DNA of 64,000 bases from an uncultured Bacilli bacterium (GTDB lineage Bacteria; Bacillota_I; Bacilli_A; RF39; UBA660): the NCBI GenBank assembly GCA_934155185.1, contig CAKPGT010000003.1, positions 1-64,000 of the forward strand. Direction: 5' to 3'. How positions within the stretch are numbered: the first letter of the stretch is position 1; each line of letters opens with the position of its first letter. The position numbers were made by a program, and so were the translations under genes. Shown here in pieces: positions 1 through 7,602 of the stretch. The notes beneath the pieces are model-generated. The model had not been told where the DNA came from. It was given only the letters and a program-made list of their open reading frames with translations, and searched no databases.

Positions 1-927
1 AAGATTTATAAAGCAAACGATGATACAACAAAAGTAAAAGCTACAGTAAGAGTAGAATGGCTAGATAAAACTGATACAAAAACAGAATCAATTAAGGATA
101 TAGTAGTAACATTAAATGCAAAACAACTTGTTAAGGAAGTAGTTACTACATCATCATCAACAACAAGTAGTAGTATAGCAGCTAATTGTACAAAGTTTAC
201 AAAGAAAGACACCTATGAAATAGGAGATATAATATCATTCTGTAATAATGATGCAGAATATACAGATAGTAATGGGGATACAGTAAAAGGAAAGAGTGAA
301 GACTTTTATGTAATAAGTGATAATGGAGATACGGTAACAGCTCTTGCAAGCTATAACTTAATGGTAGGAAGTAATGCAACAGATACATATGCAACAGCAT
401 TTCCAGGACTTCAAGCAAATGGTACTACTACATATCCAGTAGCATTTGCAACTAAGGATGAAAATAGCAAAAAGACAGGATGTACTGGAAGTTACTGCTA
501 TTTAGGATACTGGGCAAATACAGATGGAAGTTTAAAGGATAGTTATAAGAATGAAAGCCAAACTGATTATCCAGCAGATGTGTATAAAGAAGAAGAGAAT
601 AAATCATTATTAAGAGAGCCACTAAAAAATTATGAAACATATTTTACAAGTACATTAAATAAGACTACAGCAAAAATGAGATTAATAACATATAATGAAT
701 TAATAGGATTAGGATGTAGTGCAGATGATGGTACTTGTAAAACAGATGCAGTAACAACAAATAAAAGAGAGTGGATTTATAATACTTGGTATTGGACCGC
801 GTCTGCTCGTGATTATGACGGCGTGTGGTTTGTCAATGCTCTTGGTAGCTTCAGCAACAGCGACTTCTCGTACGATGCCGCCCATGGTGCTCAGCCAGTT
901 ATCACTATCTCAAAGTCTGATATCTAG
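1..927 (+). CDS. Secreted surface protein with DGR-type C-terminal variable domain (5' partial)
   Basis: The frame is open from base 1 to the TAG at 925-927, so the N-terminus lies outside the window. The first ~40 residues resemble the end of a TasA/SipW-type beta-sandwich. A Thr/Ser-rich linker follows, then a Cys-containing domain (paired Cys near residues 63 and 81), then a C-terminal module opening with WYWTASA and closing with GAQPVITI. That pattern is typical of the C-type-lectin or FGE-like fold used by diversity-generating retroelement targets. From about base 790 the codon choice changes abruptly: nearly every codon ends in C or T and GC rises to about half, while the rest of the gene is A/T-rich. 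I infer a surface-displayed ligand-binding protein whose last ~45 codons are a variable repeat. The fold is recognised by pattern only. An ordinary DUF6273-like domain is the alternative. Confidence 0.7.
   Translation, partial: KIYKANDDTTKVKATVRVEWLDKTDTKTESIKDIVVTLNAKQLVKEVVTTSSSTTSSSIAANCTKFTKKDTYEIGDIISFCNNDAEYTDSNGDTVKGKSEDFYVISDNGDTVTALASYNLMVGSNATDTYATAFPGLQANGTTTYPVAFATKDENSKKTGCTGSYCYLGYWANTDGSLKDSYKNESQTDYPADVYKEEENKSLLREPLKNYETYFTSTLNKTTAKMRLITYNELIGLGCSADDGTCKTDAVTTNKREWIYNTWYWTASARDYDGVWFVNALGSFSNSDFSYDAAHGAQPVITISKSDI
786..927 (+). repeat. Candidate DGR variable repeat (VR)
   Basis: This is a GC-rich island at the 3' end of the surface gene. Between the CGT at about base 807 and the CAT at about base 891, all codons but three (GTG, TGG, TCG) end in C or T. 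That is what adenine-directed mutagenesis of AAY template codons would produce. The tail after CAG CCA GTT could be the invariant initiation (IMH-like) end. No second copy (template repeat) was found in the window on either strand, so the call is inferential. Confidence 0.55.
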
Positions 928-1022
928 CACCGAAGGTGCTTATAGTCCCGATTTTGGGACAAAATAGAGACTTAAGGGTTTGATTATTTGGGAAACTTAA
1001 CCAAATAATCAAACGGCCTTAA
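926..1022 (+). other. Three consecutive hairpins directly after the variable repeat
   Basis: Arms AGCACC/GGTGCT (926-931/935-940, GAA loop) begin in the stop codon. GTCCC/GGGAC (945-949/956-960) follows. A perfect 14-bp stem comes next (978-991 with 1001-1014, 9-nt loop), extended by TTAAGG/CCTTAA (972-977/1017-1022). No T-run follows, so these are not ordinary terminators. Hairpins just 3' of the VR are a known requirement of DGR mutagenic homing. Confidence 0.6.
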
Positions 1023-1066
1023 ACAGGAAAAAAAGAGATAGAGAAAACAAAAGAAGAGAATTAAGT

Positions 1067-1098
1067 GTTTCAGGTTTGCGATTAAGCAAAGCTGAAAC
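1067..1098 (+). other. Stable hairpin of unknown role
   Basis: Arms GTTTCAG (1067-1073) and CTGAAAC (1092-1098) pair, and inside them TTTGC (1075-1079) pairs with GCAAA (1086-1090), leaving a six-base loop. It sits between the VR hairpins and a terminator and could be part of the transcript's 3' UTR or of a short RNA. Confidence 0.4.
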
Positions 1099-1128
1099 CA
1101 ATTTGAAATTTTGAATTAAAATAAACTG

Positions 1129-1153
1129 TAGGAGATATAAACTCCTATTTTTT
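1129..1153 (+). terminator. Rho-independent terminator
   Basis: TAGGAG (1129-1134) pairs with CTCCTA (1142-1147), followed by six T (1148-1153). It probably ends the surface-gene transcript. Confidence 0.65.
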
Positions 1154-1162
1154 GTGCTATAA

Positions 1163-1285
1163 TTTTTTACAGAGACTGGTGTTGCTGCTGATATAAATAA
1201 AATAAAGGATAAAATAGTTATAAAAGTTAAAACATTTATTTATGGCACAGAATGCGTTAGCTACCCCCCTAAGAGTAGTTTCTAA
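1163..1285 (+). pseudogene. Unidentified 3' gene remnant
   Basis: A 40-codon open stretch lies between the TAA at 1160 and the TAA at 1283. It has no start or ribosome binding site. It reads as a plausible protein C-terminus (a short Lys/Ile-rich helix, then IYGTECVSYPP) but belongs to no family I recognise. An extended -10 box (TGCTATAAT, 1155-1163) lies just upstream. The rest of 1286-1390 holds nothing else recognisable. Confidence 0.25.
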
Positions 1286-1390
1286 TTGGGGTTATAATAG
1301 TAAAGTCAATTGACCGAGAAACTAGACATTTAAACAAAAATATGATAAAATTAAATTATTAAGGGAAAAAAGGGAGAAAGAAGTGTTATT

Positions 1391-1924
1391 ATGAACTCAG
1401 AAGAACTTAAAAATTTAATTGAATCAGCAAGAGTTGCTAAAGGTATTTCACAAAGAGAACTTGCTAAATTAACAGGTATTAGTAGAAGTACTTTAAATGA
1501 TTTAATTAACGGAAAAATAAAAAAAGTAGACATTGATGATCTACGTAAAATTGCTGAAACTTTAGATATGTCATTACAAAAACTATTGAAAGCTGCAGGT
1601 TATGATGAAATGTCTTTATATTTTCACGCACATAAGAGTAAAGGTAAATATATTGATCAATCTAGTAAAGATTTAAAAGAATTAATTGAAAAATATAAAA
1701 AATCAGAATTAGAATTGTTAGATTTTGATACTCAAAAAAGAAACAAAGTAAGTGATGTAAGGCAAAAATTATTTTATACTATGGAGCACTTACAAATTAT
1801 GAAAAATAATAAAGATAGTTTATATACAATTGATAAAGCTATTGAAGATATAAAATATGCTTTTGATGAATTAAAGAATGTGGAACAAAAGTATGATTAT
1901 AATAAATTACCAAAAGAGAATTAA
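1391..1924 (+). CDS. XRE-family transcriptional regulator
   Basis: This 177-residue protein has an N-terminal HTH_3/XRE domain (about residues 8-62, with the helix pair around SQRELAKLTG and SRSTLNDLINGK). A charged, mostly helical C-terminal part of ~110 residues, rich in Lys/Glu/Leu, resembles the dimerisation or effector half of phage-like repressors. A purine-rich stretch (AAGGGAG) precedes the ATG by ~15 bases. The gene lies immediately upstream of a truncated Fic gene, so it may once have regulated a Fic or toxin-antitoxin unit. Its DNA target and partner cannot be told from the sequence. The HTH call is secure; the role is inferred. Confidence 0.75.
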   Translation: MNSEELKNLIESARVAKGISQRELAKLTGISRSTLNDLINGKIKKVDIDDLRKIAETLDMSLQKLLKAAGYDEMSLYFHAHKSKGKYIDQSSKDLKELIEKYKKSELELLDFDTQKRNKVSDVRQKLFYTMEHLQIMKNNKDSLYTIDKAIEDIKYAFDELKNVEQKYDYNKLPKEN

Positions 1925-1931
1925 AAAATAG

Positions 1932-2669
1932 GAAGGAGTCAAAAAATATGAAGTTAGAGGAGAAAAAAAGACACCAGGAGAATTTAGAATTTCGCAAAAT
2001 TGGATAGGTGGAACAATGCCATCAAATGCAGCCTATGTTCCTCCTTTAGTAGAGGATCTACCAAATTGCTTAAAAGATTTAGAACTTTTTATAAATAATG
2101 AAGAAATAGATACACCAGTTTTAATAAGAATAGCTATAATTCATTATCAATTTGAATCAATTCATCCTTTTTTAGATGGTAATGGTAGGATTGGAAGATT
2201 ATTAATTCCTTTATACTTACAAAGTAAAAAGTATTTAGATAATCCATGTTTATATATATCATTCTTCTTTGAAAAAAATAGAGATTTATATTATCAAAAA
2301 TTAAATGATGTTAGAGTTAAAAATGATATTATTGGATGGATAAAGTTTTTCCTAGAGGGAATAATAGAAACAACTAAAATTGCAAAAGAAAAATTTAAAA
2401 AAGTAGTAGAACTTAATAAAAAAATAGATGTTCAAATAACAGATTTAAAAGTAAAATATGATAATGCAAAAAAAATAATTGATTATTTTTATGATGAACC
2501 ATATGCGTCACGCAAAAAAATATCTGAAGCATTAGAAATGCCTGAATCTACTGTTAATGGTGTAATAAATGAACTAAAATCTGCTAACATAATAAGAGAA
2601 ACAACTGGATATAGTAGAAATCAAATTTTTGTTTTTTCAGAATATGTAGAGATATTTTTATCTGAATAA
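1932..2669 (+). pseudogene. Fic family protein, 5'-truncated
   Basis: The Fic motif HPFLDGNGRIGR (about residue 50 from the internal ATG at 2016) and a C-terminal winged-helix segment (SRKKISEALEMPESTVN) are intact. Homology-like sequence begins abruptly after an in-frame TAG at 1929, upstream of the usual PGEFR and GGTMPSNAAYVPP conserved stretch. A strong ribosome binding site (AGGAAGG) precedes an ATG at 1948 in a different frame that closes after ~19 codons. Family members of this type are usually ~350 residues with a Fic_N domain, so about a third of the gene is missing. If translated from 2016 the product would still carry the AMP-transfer motif. I infer a remnant left by recombination with the preceding XRE gene. 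Confidence 0.65.
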
Positions 2670-2786
2670 TTTATAAAACGAAAAAATCAAAAAATTGTTT
2701 TAAAAAAATTATAAAACGAAAAAATCAAAAAATTCGTTCTATAAAAAAATATAAAACGAAAAATCAAAAAAATTTGTTTTAAGGAA
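2670..2786. repeat. Three tandem AT-rich repeats, period 38-40 bp
   Basis: The unit begins TATAAAACGAAAAA and recurs at 2672, 2710 and 2750. Each unit ends with a GTT-containing T-rich stretch that can pair with the AACGAA near its start (clearest in unit two, AACGAA/TTCGTT). The region is intergenic between two damaged genes. There are too few, and too poorly conserved, copies for a CRISPR array. Confidence 0.6.
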
Positions 2787-3086
2787 GTGATTGTTGTTAG
2801 TGATAATGACAAATCATTGTCTGATACGTTACAACCATCAGAAAGATTTAATAATTTAAAGCAATTATGTGATAACTATAAAATAAAATTACTTGAAGTA
2901 GATAATACTTTAGAAACGGATTTATATAATAATGGCTACTTAGAAAATTATAAGGATTTATTAAAGCAACATAAGCAACATAATGTAATTTATATCGCTA
3001 AAAAAAATAGAAAAACAGAAATAGCAGAAAAATTGATTGAGGATGAGGTTGACATATCTAAATGGCATATAATAAGGAACCTATAG
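2787..3086 (+). pseudogene. Probable OLD-family TOPRIM nuclease, C-terminal fragment
   Basis: These 99 codons from a GTG contain VVSDNDKS (a D-x-D motif) and, about 40 residues on, NTLETDL. This arrangement resembles the TOPRIM domain of OLD-type ATP-dependent endonucleases. No ATPase half precedes it. The AAGGAA touches the GTG, so the spacing is poor for translation, and the upstream DNA is a tandem repeat. It is most likely the tail of a lost gene. A short peptide frame overlaps its end (ATG 3062), and further open scraps to 3222 match nothing I know. Confidence 0.35.
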
Positions 3087-3268
3087 TGGTTCCAAATATC
3101 ATGGATAGATTACCATTTACACATAATTATTTACAGACTCACTTATTGATTTTGAAAATGAAATAGAAAATATTTTTAAATTAATAGATACAGAAACATT
3201 AAATACACTAAAAAACACATAAGTTTTATAAACTCATGCGTTTATCCTGTAAGTCATGCACATACTAA

Positions 3269-3297
3269 TTTACTTATATTATTATAAATGTTATAAT
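3269..3297 (+). promoter_or_regulatory. Sigma-A-type promoter for ftsK/spoIIIE
   Basis: TTTACT (3269-3274), a 17-nt spacer, then TATAAT (3292-3297), ~25 bases before the start codon. Confidence 0.55.
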
Positions 3298-3322
3298 TAG
3301 TTTATGGTAGGAAGGTGATATC

Positions 3323-5512
3323 ATGGCTACAAAAAAGAAGTCTACATCTAGTAAGAAAAAGGGAAAAATGCCAGTTGAGATATTTGGTATTTTATATATA
3401 GTTTTAACAATACTTGGTCTTTTAAGATCGGGCTTTGTTGGTAGAATGGTAAGTAATTTTGGAATATTTTTATTTGGAGCTTATTATAATTGGGGGCTTG
3501 TATATTTTCTTTTAGTTGGAGGATATGTACTAATATTTAGAGAAAAGCCTCATTTATTCAAAAAAAAGTTAATAGGTTTTTATCTTATTTCAATAGCCAT
3601 TTTATCAATGGCACATGTTAAATATGTAATGTATGATACTAATATTGGATCTGCTGTTTTTCAGGATACCATTGCAAATATAGTAGCTGGTTTTAATGAT
3701 ATAACGTTTATAGAAGGTGGAGGAATAATGGGTGCTATATTTTCATACCTTTTTGTTCTTGCATTTGATATATTAGGATCTAAAATAATTTGCTGGGTAT
3801 TTATATTGTTTGGTGTTATGATAATATTTAACTTATCCCCAGCAAGTATTTTAAGAAGTATAATACTCGTATTTGTTCCTAAAAAGAAACATAAAGATAA
3901 TGAAGAAGGCGAAGAAGAGGAGGATACAGAAGAAAAAGATAAGGGTGCAAAAGAAAAGGACAAAAGAGTTGTTATATCTAGCGTAAATGATCTTTCACAT
4001 ACAAATATAGAGGAAGATACCGTAGTTGAAGAACCTGTTAAGGGTGAATATAAACTTCCTCCTATTTCACTTTTAGACGTTCCTAAAAAAGTAAATACTA
4101 AAGCTAATGAAGAAAATATATCTTCAAACATCAAATTATTAGAGCAGGTATTAACTGATTTTGATATTAACGGCAAAGTAGTAGAAGCTCATGTTGGACC
4201 TACTGTAACGCAGTATGAACTTGAAATAAAATCAGGAACTAAGGTAAATAAAATATTAAGCTTAAATAAAGAAATAGCACTTGCACTTGCTGCTAAAGAT
4301 GTTAGAATACAAGCTCCTATACCAGGGAAGAGTACAATAGGAATAGATATTCCAAATAAAGTTACAACACCTGTTTCATTAAGAGAAGTATTAGCAGCTA
4401 TTCCAAAAGAAAAAGCAGACAGTAAGCTTCTTGCTGTTTTGGGTAAAGATATAATGGGCAATCCAAGATGGATGGAAGTTAATAAAACACCACACTTACT
4501 TATAGCAGGTGCAACAGGATCAGGTAAATCTGTATGTGTTAACTCTGTTATTACTTCAATTTTAATGAGAGCAAAACCAGATGAAGTAAAATTAGTAATG
4601 GTTGATCCTAAAAAAGTAGAACTTTCTATGTATAATGGCGCACCACATCTTTTAACGCCAGTTGTAACTGATCCTAAAAAAGCATCTGTTGCACTAAAGA
4701 AGATAGTTGAAGAAATGGAAAGAAGATATGAACTTTTAAGTGAGACAGGTACTAAAAATATAGAAGGTTATAATAAATTAGTAGAAAAAAAACTTGAATC
4801 TGGTGATACATCATTAAAGAAATTACCATATATAGTAGTTTTAATAGATGAGCTTGCTGATTTAATGCTTGTAGCTGCTAAAGAAGTAGAAGACTCTATT
4901 ATGAGAATAACACAAATGGCTAGAGCTGCTGGAATACATCTAATAGTAGCAACACAAAGACCATCAACAGATGTTATTACAGGTGTTGTAAAAGCGAACA
5001 TTCCATCTCGTATAGCATTTACAGTATCTTCTTCAATTGATTCAAGAACTATTCTTGATATGACAGGTGCAGAAAAACTAATAGGTAAAGGTGATATGCT
5101 ATTTTTACCTATGGGAGAAGGAACCCCAACTAGAATACAAGGATCATATATATCTGAAGAAGAAATACAGCGTGTTATTGCGTATACTGTTAAACAGCAA
5201 AAAGCACAATATGACGATAAGTTTACTAATTTAACAGATAAGCCTAAAGGAGCATCAGGCTATGATGAAAAAGATGATAGTTATGATGATCCACTATATA
5301 ACGAAATAGTTGATTTTGTAATAAGAGCAGGTAAGACAAGTGCTTCACTTTTACAAAGAAAATATAGGCTTGGATATAATAGAGCAGCTAGAATGATAGA
5401 TTTACTAGAAGAAAGAGGAATAGTTGGACCTCCGAATGGTTCTAAGCCTCGTGAAGTATTAGTAAAATATGAAGATAAAGAAAATGAAAAAGAAGAGGAT
5501 GATGACGAATAG
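3323..5512 (+). CDS. ftsK: DNA translocase FtsK/SpoIIIE
   Basis: This 729-residue membrane-anchored ATPase pumps chromosomal DNA through the division or sporulation septum. The first ~175 residues hold four or so membrane segments. An acidic/Lys-rich linker follows (about 190-215), then the alpha/beta motor with Walker A GATGSGKS, Walker B VVLIDELADL and the ATQRPSTDV motif. The C-terminal gamma winged helix (QRKYRLGYNRAARMIDLLEE) recognises orienting sequences on the chromosome. The length fits the SpoIIIE/SftA class. The start has AGGAAGGTGAT seven bases upstream. It is a stand-alone unit with its own promoter, convergent with the next gene. In a spore-former SpoIIIE is as good a name as FtsK. 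Confidence 0.93.
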   Translation: MATKKKSTSSKKKGKMPVEIFGILYIVLTILGLLRSGFVGRMVSNFGIFLFGAYYNWGLVYFLLVGGYVLIFREKPHLFKKKLIGFYLISIAILSMAHVKYVMYDTNIGSAVFQDTIANIVAGFNDITFIEGGGIMGAIFSYLFVLAFDILGSKIICWVFILFGVMIIFNLSPASILRSIILVFVPKKKHKDNEEGEEEEDTEEKDKGAKEKDKRVVISSVNDLSHTNIEEDTVVEEPVKGEYKLPPISLLDVPKKVNTKANEENISSNIKLLEQVLTDFDINGKVVEAHVGPTVTQYELEIKSGTKVNKILSLNKEIALALAAKDVRIQAPIPGKSTIGIDIPNKVTTPVSLREVLAAIPKEKADSKLLAVLGKDIMGNPRWMEVNKTPHLLIAGATGSGKSVCVNSVITSILMRAKPDEVKLVMVDPKKVELSMYNGAPHLLTPVVTDPKKASVALKKIVEEMERRYELLSETGTKNIEGYNKLVEKKLESGDTSLKKLPYIVVLIDELADLMLVAAKEVEDSIMRITQMARAAGIHLIVATQRPSTDVITGVVKANIPSRIAFTVSSSIDSRTILDMTGAEKLIGKGDMLFLPMGEGTPTRIQGSYISEEEIQRVIAYTVKQQKAQYDDKFTNLTDKPKGASGYDEKDDSYDDPLYNEIVDFVIRAGKTSASLLQRKYRLGYNRAARMIDLLEERGIVGPPNGSKPREVLVKYEDKENEKEEDDDE

Positions 5513-5530
5513 TTAGCACCTCTTCTTTTT
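5491..5530 (+). terminator. Terminator overlapping the end of ftsK
   Basis: AGAAGAGG (5491-5498) pairs with CCTCTTCT (5519-5526), then a T-run. The loop (~20 nt) contains the stop codon. Confidence 0.5.
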
Positions 5531-6625
5531 TATAAGTCTGTTATTTTCTTTTTTATAAATGTCAAGTGAGTTACAAATATTTATATTATACTTTTTAAAT
5601 AATTCTTCTTCATTTTCTTTATTCACGTTAAGCATAATATCTATTGCAGCATCCATACCGCTCTTTGGATTATCTTTAAACATATTAAATAATGCAATAG
5701 CTACTGAGCTAGAATATAGATATGTTAGATGATGTTCAAGCGGAAGTTCATTTAACTCATATAAACCGAAGTCATAATTAGGCTTTTCCTTAACTTCTAC
5801 ATCAATAAGTTTTTTTATGTTTCGCTTACTTTTATTTGTATCTAATTTAGAGAGTCTATATAAGAAATCTAAAAGCTCTATATTTGAGTATAAGTTACAT
5901 AAGTATATGTAATTATAATTATATATGTATTCTTCCTCACTAATTAAATCATTATTAAACAAATATTGGTTTGAGTATAGCTCTATTAGTATGCTTCCAA
6001 GTTCTCTATATAGTATTATACTTTTATCGTTATCAAACTTTCTATTTGAAAGAATATTAGTTAACCCATGCACATTTTCATGGTTTAATGTCATAAATAC
6101 ATTAGTAATTTTATCAGGAATTATTTGATAATAACATTTATTATTAGCAGTAAAACATGAGCCACAATATTGAGCATTTTTGTTTTTGTCATCAATATAT
6201 AACCTATTATTATTTATAACAGATTTAAGTTCATTAGAAAGTAATGGATTAATTTCATTTAAAAATTCTAATGACTTATCTATATAATTTATATTTTTAT
6301 TATCAAATTCACTTTCTATACCATAAATAGAAAAATCTTCCTCTAATACGTTTTTAATTATTTTTTCTATATTCTTTTTCTGAAAGTCAGTTAGATGTTC
6401 GTTAAAAAAATCACTATCACGCAATAAGTCACCTTTAAATTCTAATACTGATAATATATGAAGGCGGCATAAAGGTTCATTAAATAAAACCCTTAACATA
6501 TCTGATAAGTTTGCGTTATCATTTCTATAACTTAAATCTTTGCCGCGTGTTTTAATTACGTTTTTAATACTTTTTAAATATTCGGTTAATACTTCTTTTT
6601 TATTCCACTTATAATTACTTCCCAT
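5513..6625 (-). CDS. Putative divergent zinc metallopeptidase-like protein
   Basis: This 370-residue protein lacks a signal peptide or membrane helices. It carries an HENVHG motif (His182-Glu183-x-x-His186), matching the HExxH zinc site. About 25 residues later a helix with YRELGSILIELYSNQYL could supply the third ligand, as in gluzincins such as the M3 oligoendopeptidases. The C-terminal YLYSSSVAIALFNMF stretch is also M3-like. The overall sequence is too divergent for firm assignment. The start is supported by AAGGGGG ~11 bases upstream. It is transcribed alone, convergent with ftsK. A cytoplasmic peptidase is my inference; a catalytically idle relative is possible. Confidence 0.55.
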   Translation of the reverse strand: MGSNYKWNKKEVLTEYLKSIKNVIKTRGKDLSYRNDNANLSDMLRVLFNEPLCRLHILSVLEFKGDLLRDSDFFNEHLTDFQKKNIEKIIKNVLEEDFSIYGIESEFDNKNINYIDKSLEFLNEINPLLSNELKSVINNNRLYIDDKNKNAQYCGSCFTANNKCYYQIIPDKITNVFMTLNHENVHGLTNILSNRKFDNDKSIILYRELGSILIELYSNQYLFNNDLISEEEYIYNYNYIYLCNLYSNIELLDFLYRLSKLDTNKSKRNIKKLIDVEVKEKPNYDFGLYELNELPLEHHLTYLYSSSVAIALFNMFKDNPKSGMDAAIDIMLNVNKENEEELFKKYNINICNSLDIYKKENNRLIKKKRC

Positions 6626-6785
6626 AAGTAAAATCCCCCTTAAATGCTATATATTCTACCATAAATTCTAAATTTATCAAGCCTAATTTGAATAAATGAA
6701 TTAGCAAGTTTAGATGGCATGATAGACATAATAGTATTAAAGATAAACTTTTCTTAAATTTGATTATGAACTTTTACCTTATACA

Positions 6786-6794
6786 TGCTATAAT
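6786..6794 (+). promoter_or_regulatory. Extended -10 promoter element for deoD
   Basis: TGCTATAAT lies 25 bases before the deoD start. No convincing -35 at the usual distance. Confidence 0.4.
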
Positions 6795-6818
6795 TAATGT
6801 AAGAAAGGATTTGATAAT

Positions 6819-7529
6819 ATGGCAACACCACATATAGGATGTGAAAAAGGGGATATAGCAAAGACTGTTATTATGTCTGGAGATCCACTTCGTGCAAAGT
6901 ATATAGCGGAAAACTTTTTAAAGGATTATAGATTAGTAAATGAAGTAAGAGGTATGTACGCTTATACAGGGTATTATAATAATAAAGAAGTAACTGTTAT
7001 GGGACATGGTATGGGAATACCATCTATAGGTCTTTATACATATGAATTATATAAATTTTATGGAGTAGAAAACATTATAAGAATAGGTTCAGCAGGTTCA
7101 TATAATGAAAATGTTAAAATTAATGATATAGTGTTAGCTAAAAGTGCTTATAGCAAGACATATTTTGCGAAACTTTTAAGAGATAAAGACGTAAATGAAG
7201 TTGAATCATCAAGTGATTTAAATAACCGTATTTTAGATGTAGCAAATAAGCTAGGTATAAATTTAAAATACGGAAAAATAATAACAAGTGATGTATTTGA
7301 TGTTTATGTAGATAGTGATAAGTTTAGTAAGAACTTTCCTAATGAAGAATTTTACGCAATTGAAATGGAAGCCTTTGCATTATTTTTTGTAGCAAAAGAA
7401 TTTAATAAAAATGCATCTTGCCTGCTTACTGTTGTTGATTCTAAATATGAGAAGACTACGGTTAGTAAGGAAGTTAGAGAGCGCGGGTTAAATGATATGA
7501 TAAGATTAGCTTTAGAATCTATCTTGTAA
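6819..7529 (+). CDS. deoD: Purine nucleoside phosphorylase DeoD-type
   Basis: This 236-residue cytoplasmic enzyme phosphorolyses purine (deoxy)nucleosides to base and ribose-1-phosphate in nucleoside salvage. Hallmarks are GDPLRAKYIA near residue 22 (phosphate contact), HGMGIPSIGLYTYEL (about 64-78), IRIGSAG (about 89-95) and YAIEMEAFALF (about 179-189) for ribose binding. The catalytic Asp is expected in the LLTVVDS stretch (about residue 209), where the usual SD is written VDS. Length matches the hexameric bacterial family. AAGAAAGGAT precedes the ATG. It is monocistronic or weakly coupled to the yfmF/yfmH genes 73 bases downstream. Confidence 0.93.
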   Translation: MATPHIGCEKGDIAKTVIMSGDPLRAKYIAENFLKDYRLVNEVRGMYAYTGYYNNKEVTVMGHGMGIPSIGLYTYELYKFYGVENIIRIGSAGSYNENVKINDIVLAKSAYSKTYFAKLLRDKDVNEVESSSDLNNRILDVANKLGINLKYGKIITSDVFDVYVDSDKFSKNFPNEEFYAIEMEAFALFFVAKEFNKNASCLLTVVDSKYEKTTVSKEVRERGLNDMIRLALESIL

Positions 7530-7602
7530 TTTAGTAGTATTTAAAAATAAATTAGCAGTAATAAATAAATTATTTTATCCTAGTTAAAGGAGGCTAAGTT
7601 AT

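Noticed and set aside
1391..2669. Intact toxin-antitoxin pair of XRE plus Fic
   Set aside because: The Fic gene lacks its N-terminal third and has no properly placed start, so a working pair is unlikely.
2670..2786. Possible small CRISPR array
   Set aside because: Only three AT-rich units, imperfect and nearly contiguous, with no spacers of constant length and no cas genes.
2787..3086. Gabija-like defence system (OLD nuclease plus helicase)
   Set aside because: Only a TOPRIM-like tail is present, with no ATPase half and no helicase gene.
3661..4176. Long minus-strand open frames opposite ftsK and other core genes
   Set aside because: They are shadows of the plus-strand genes, lack ribosome binding sites and have unnatural Ser/Ile-rich composition.
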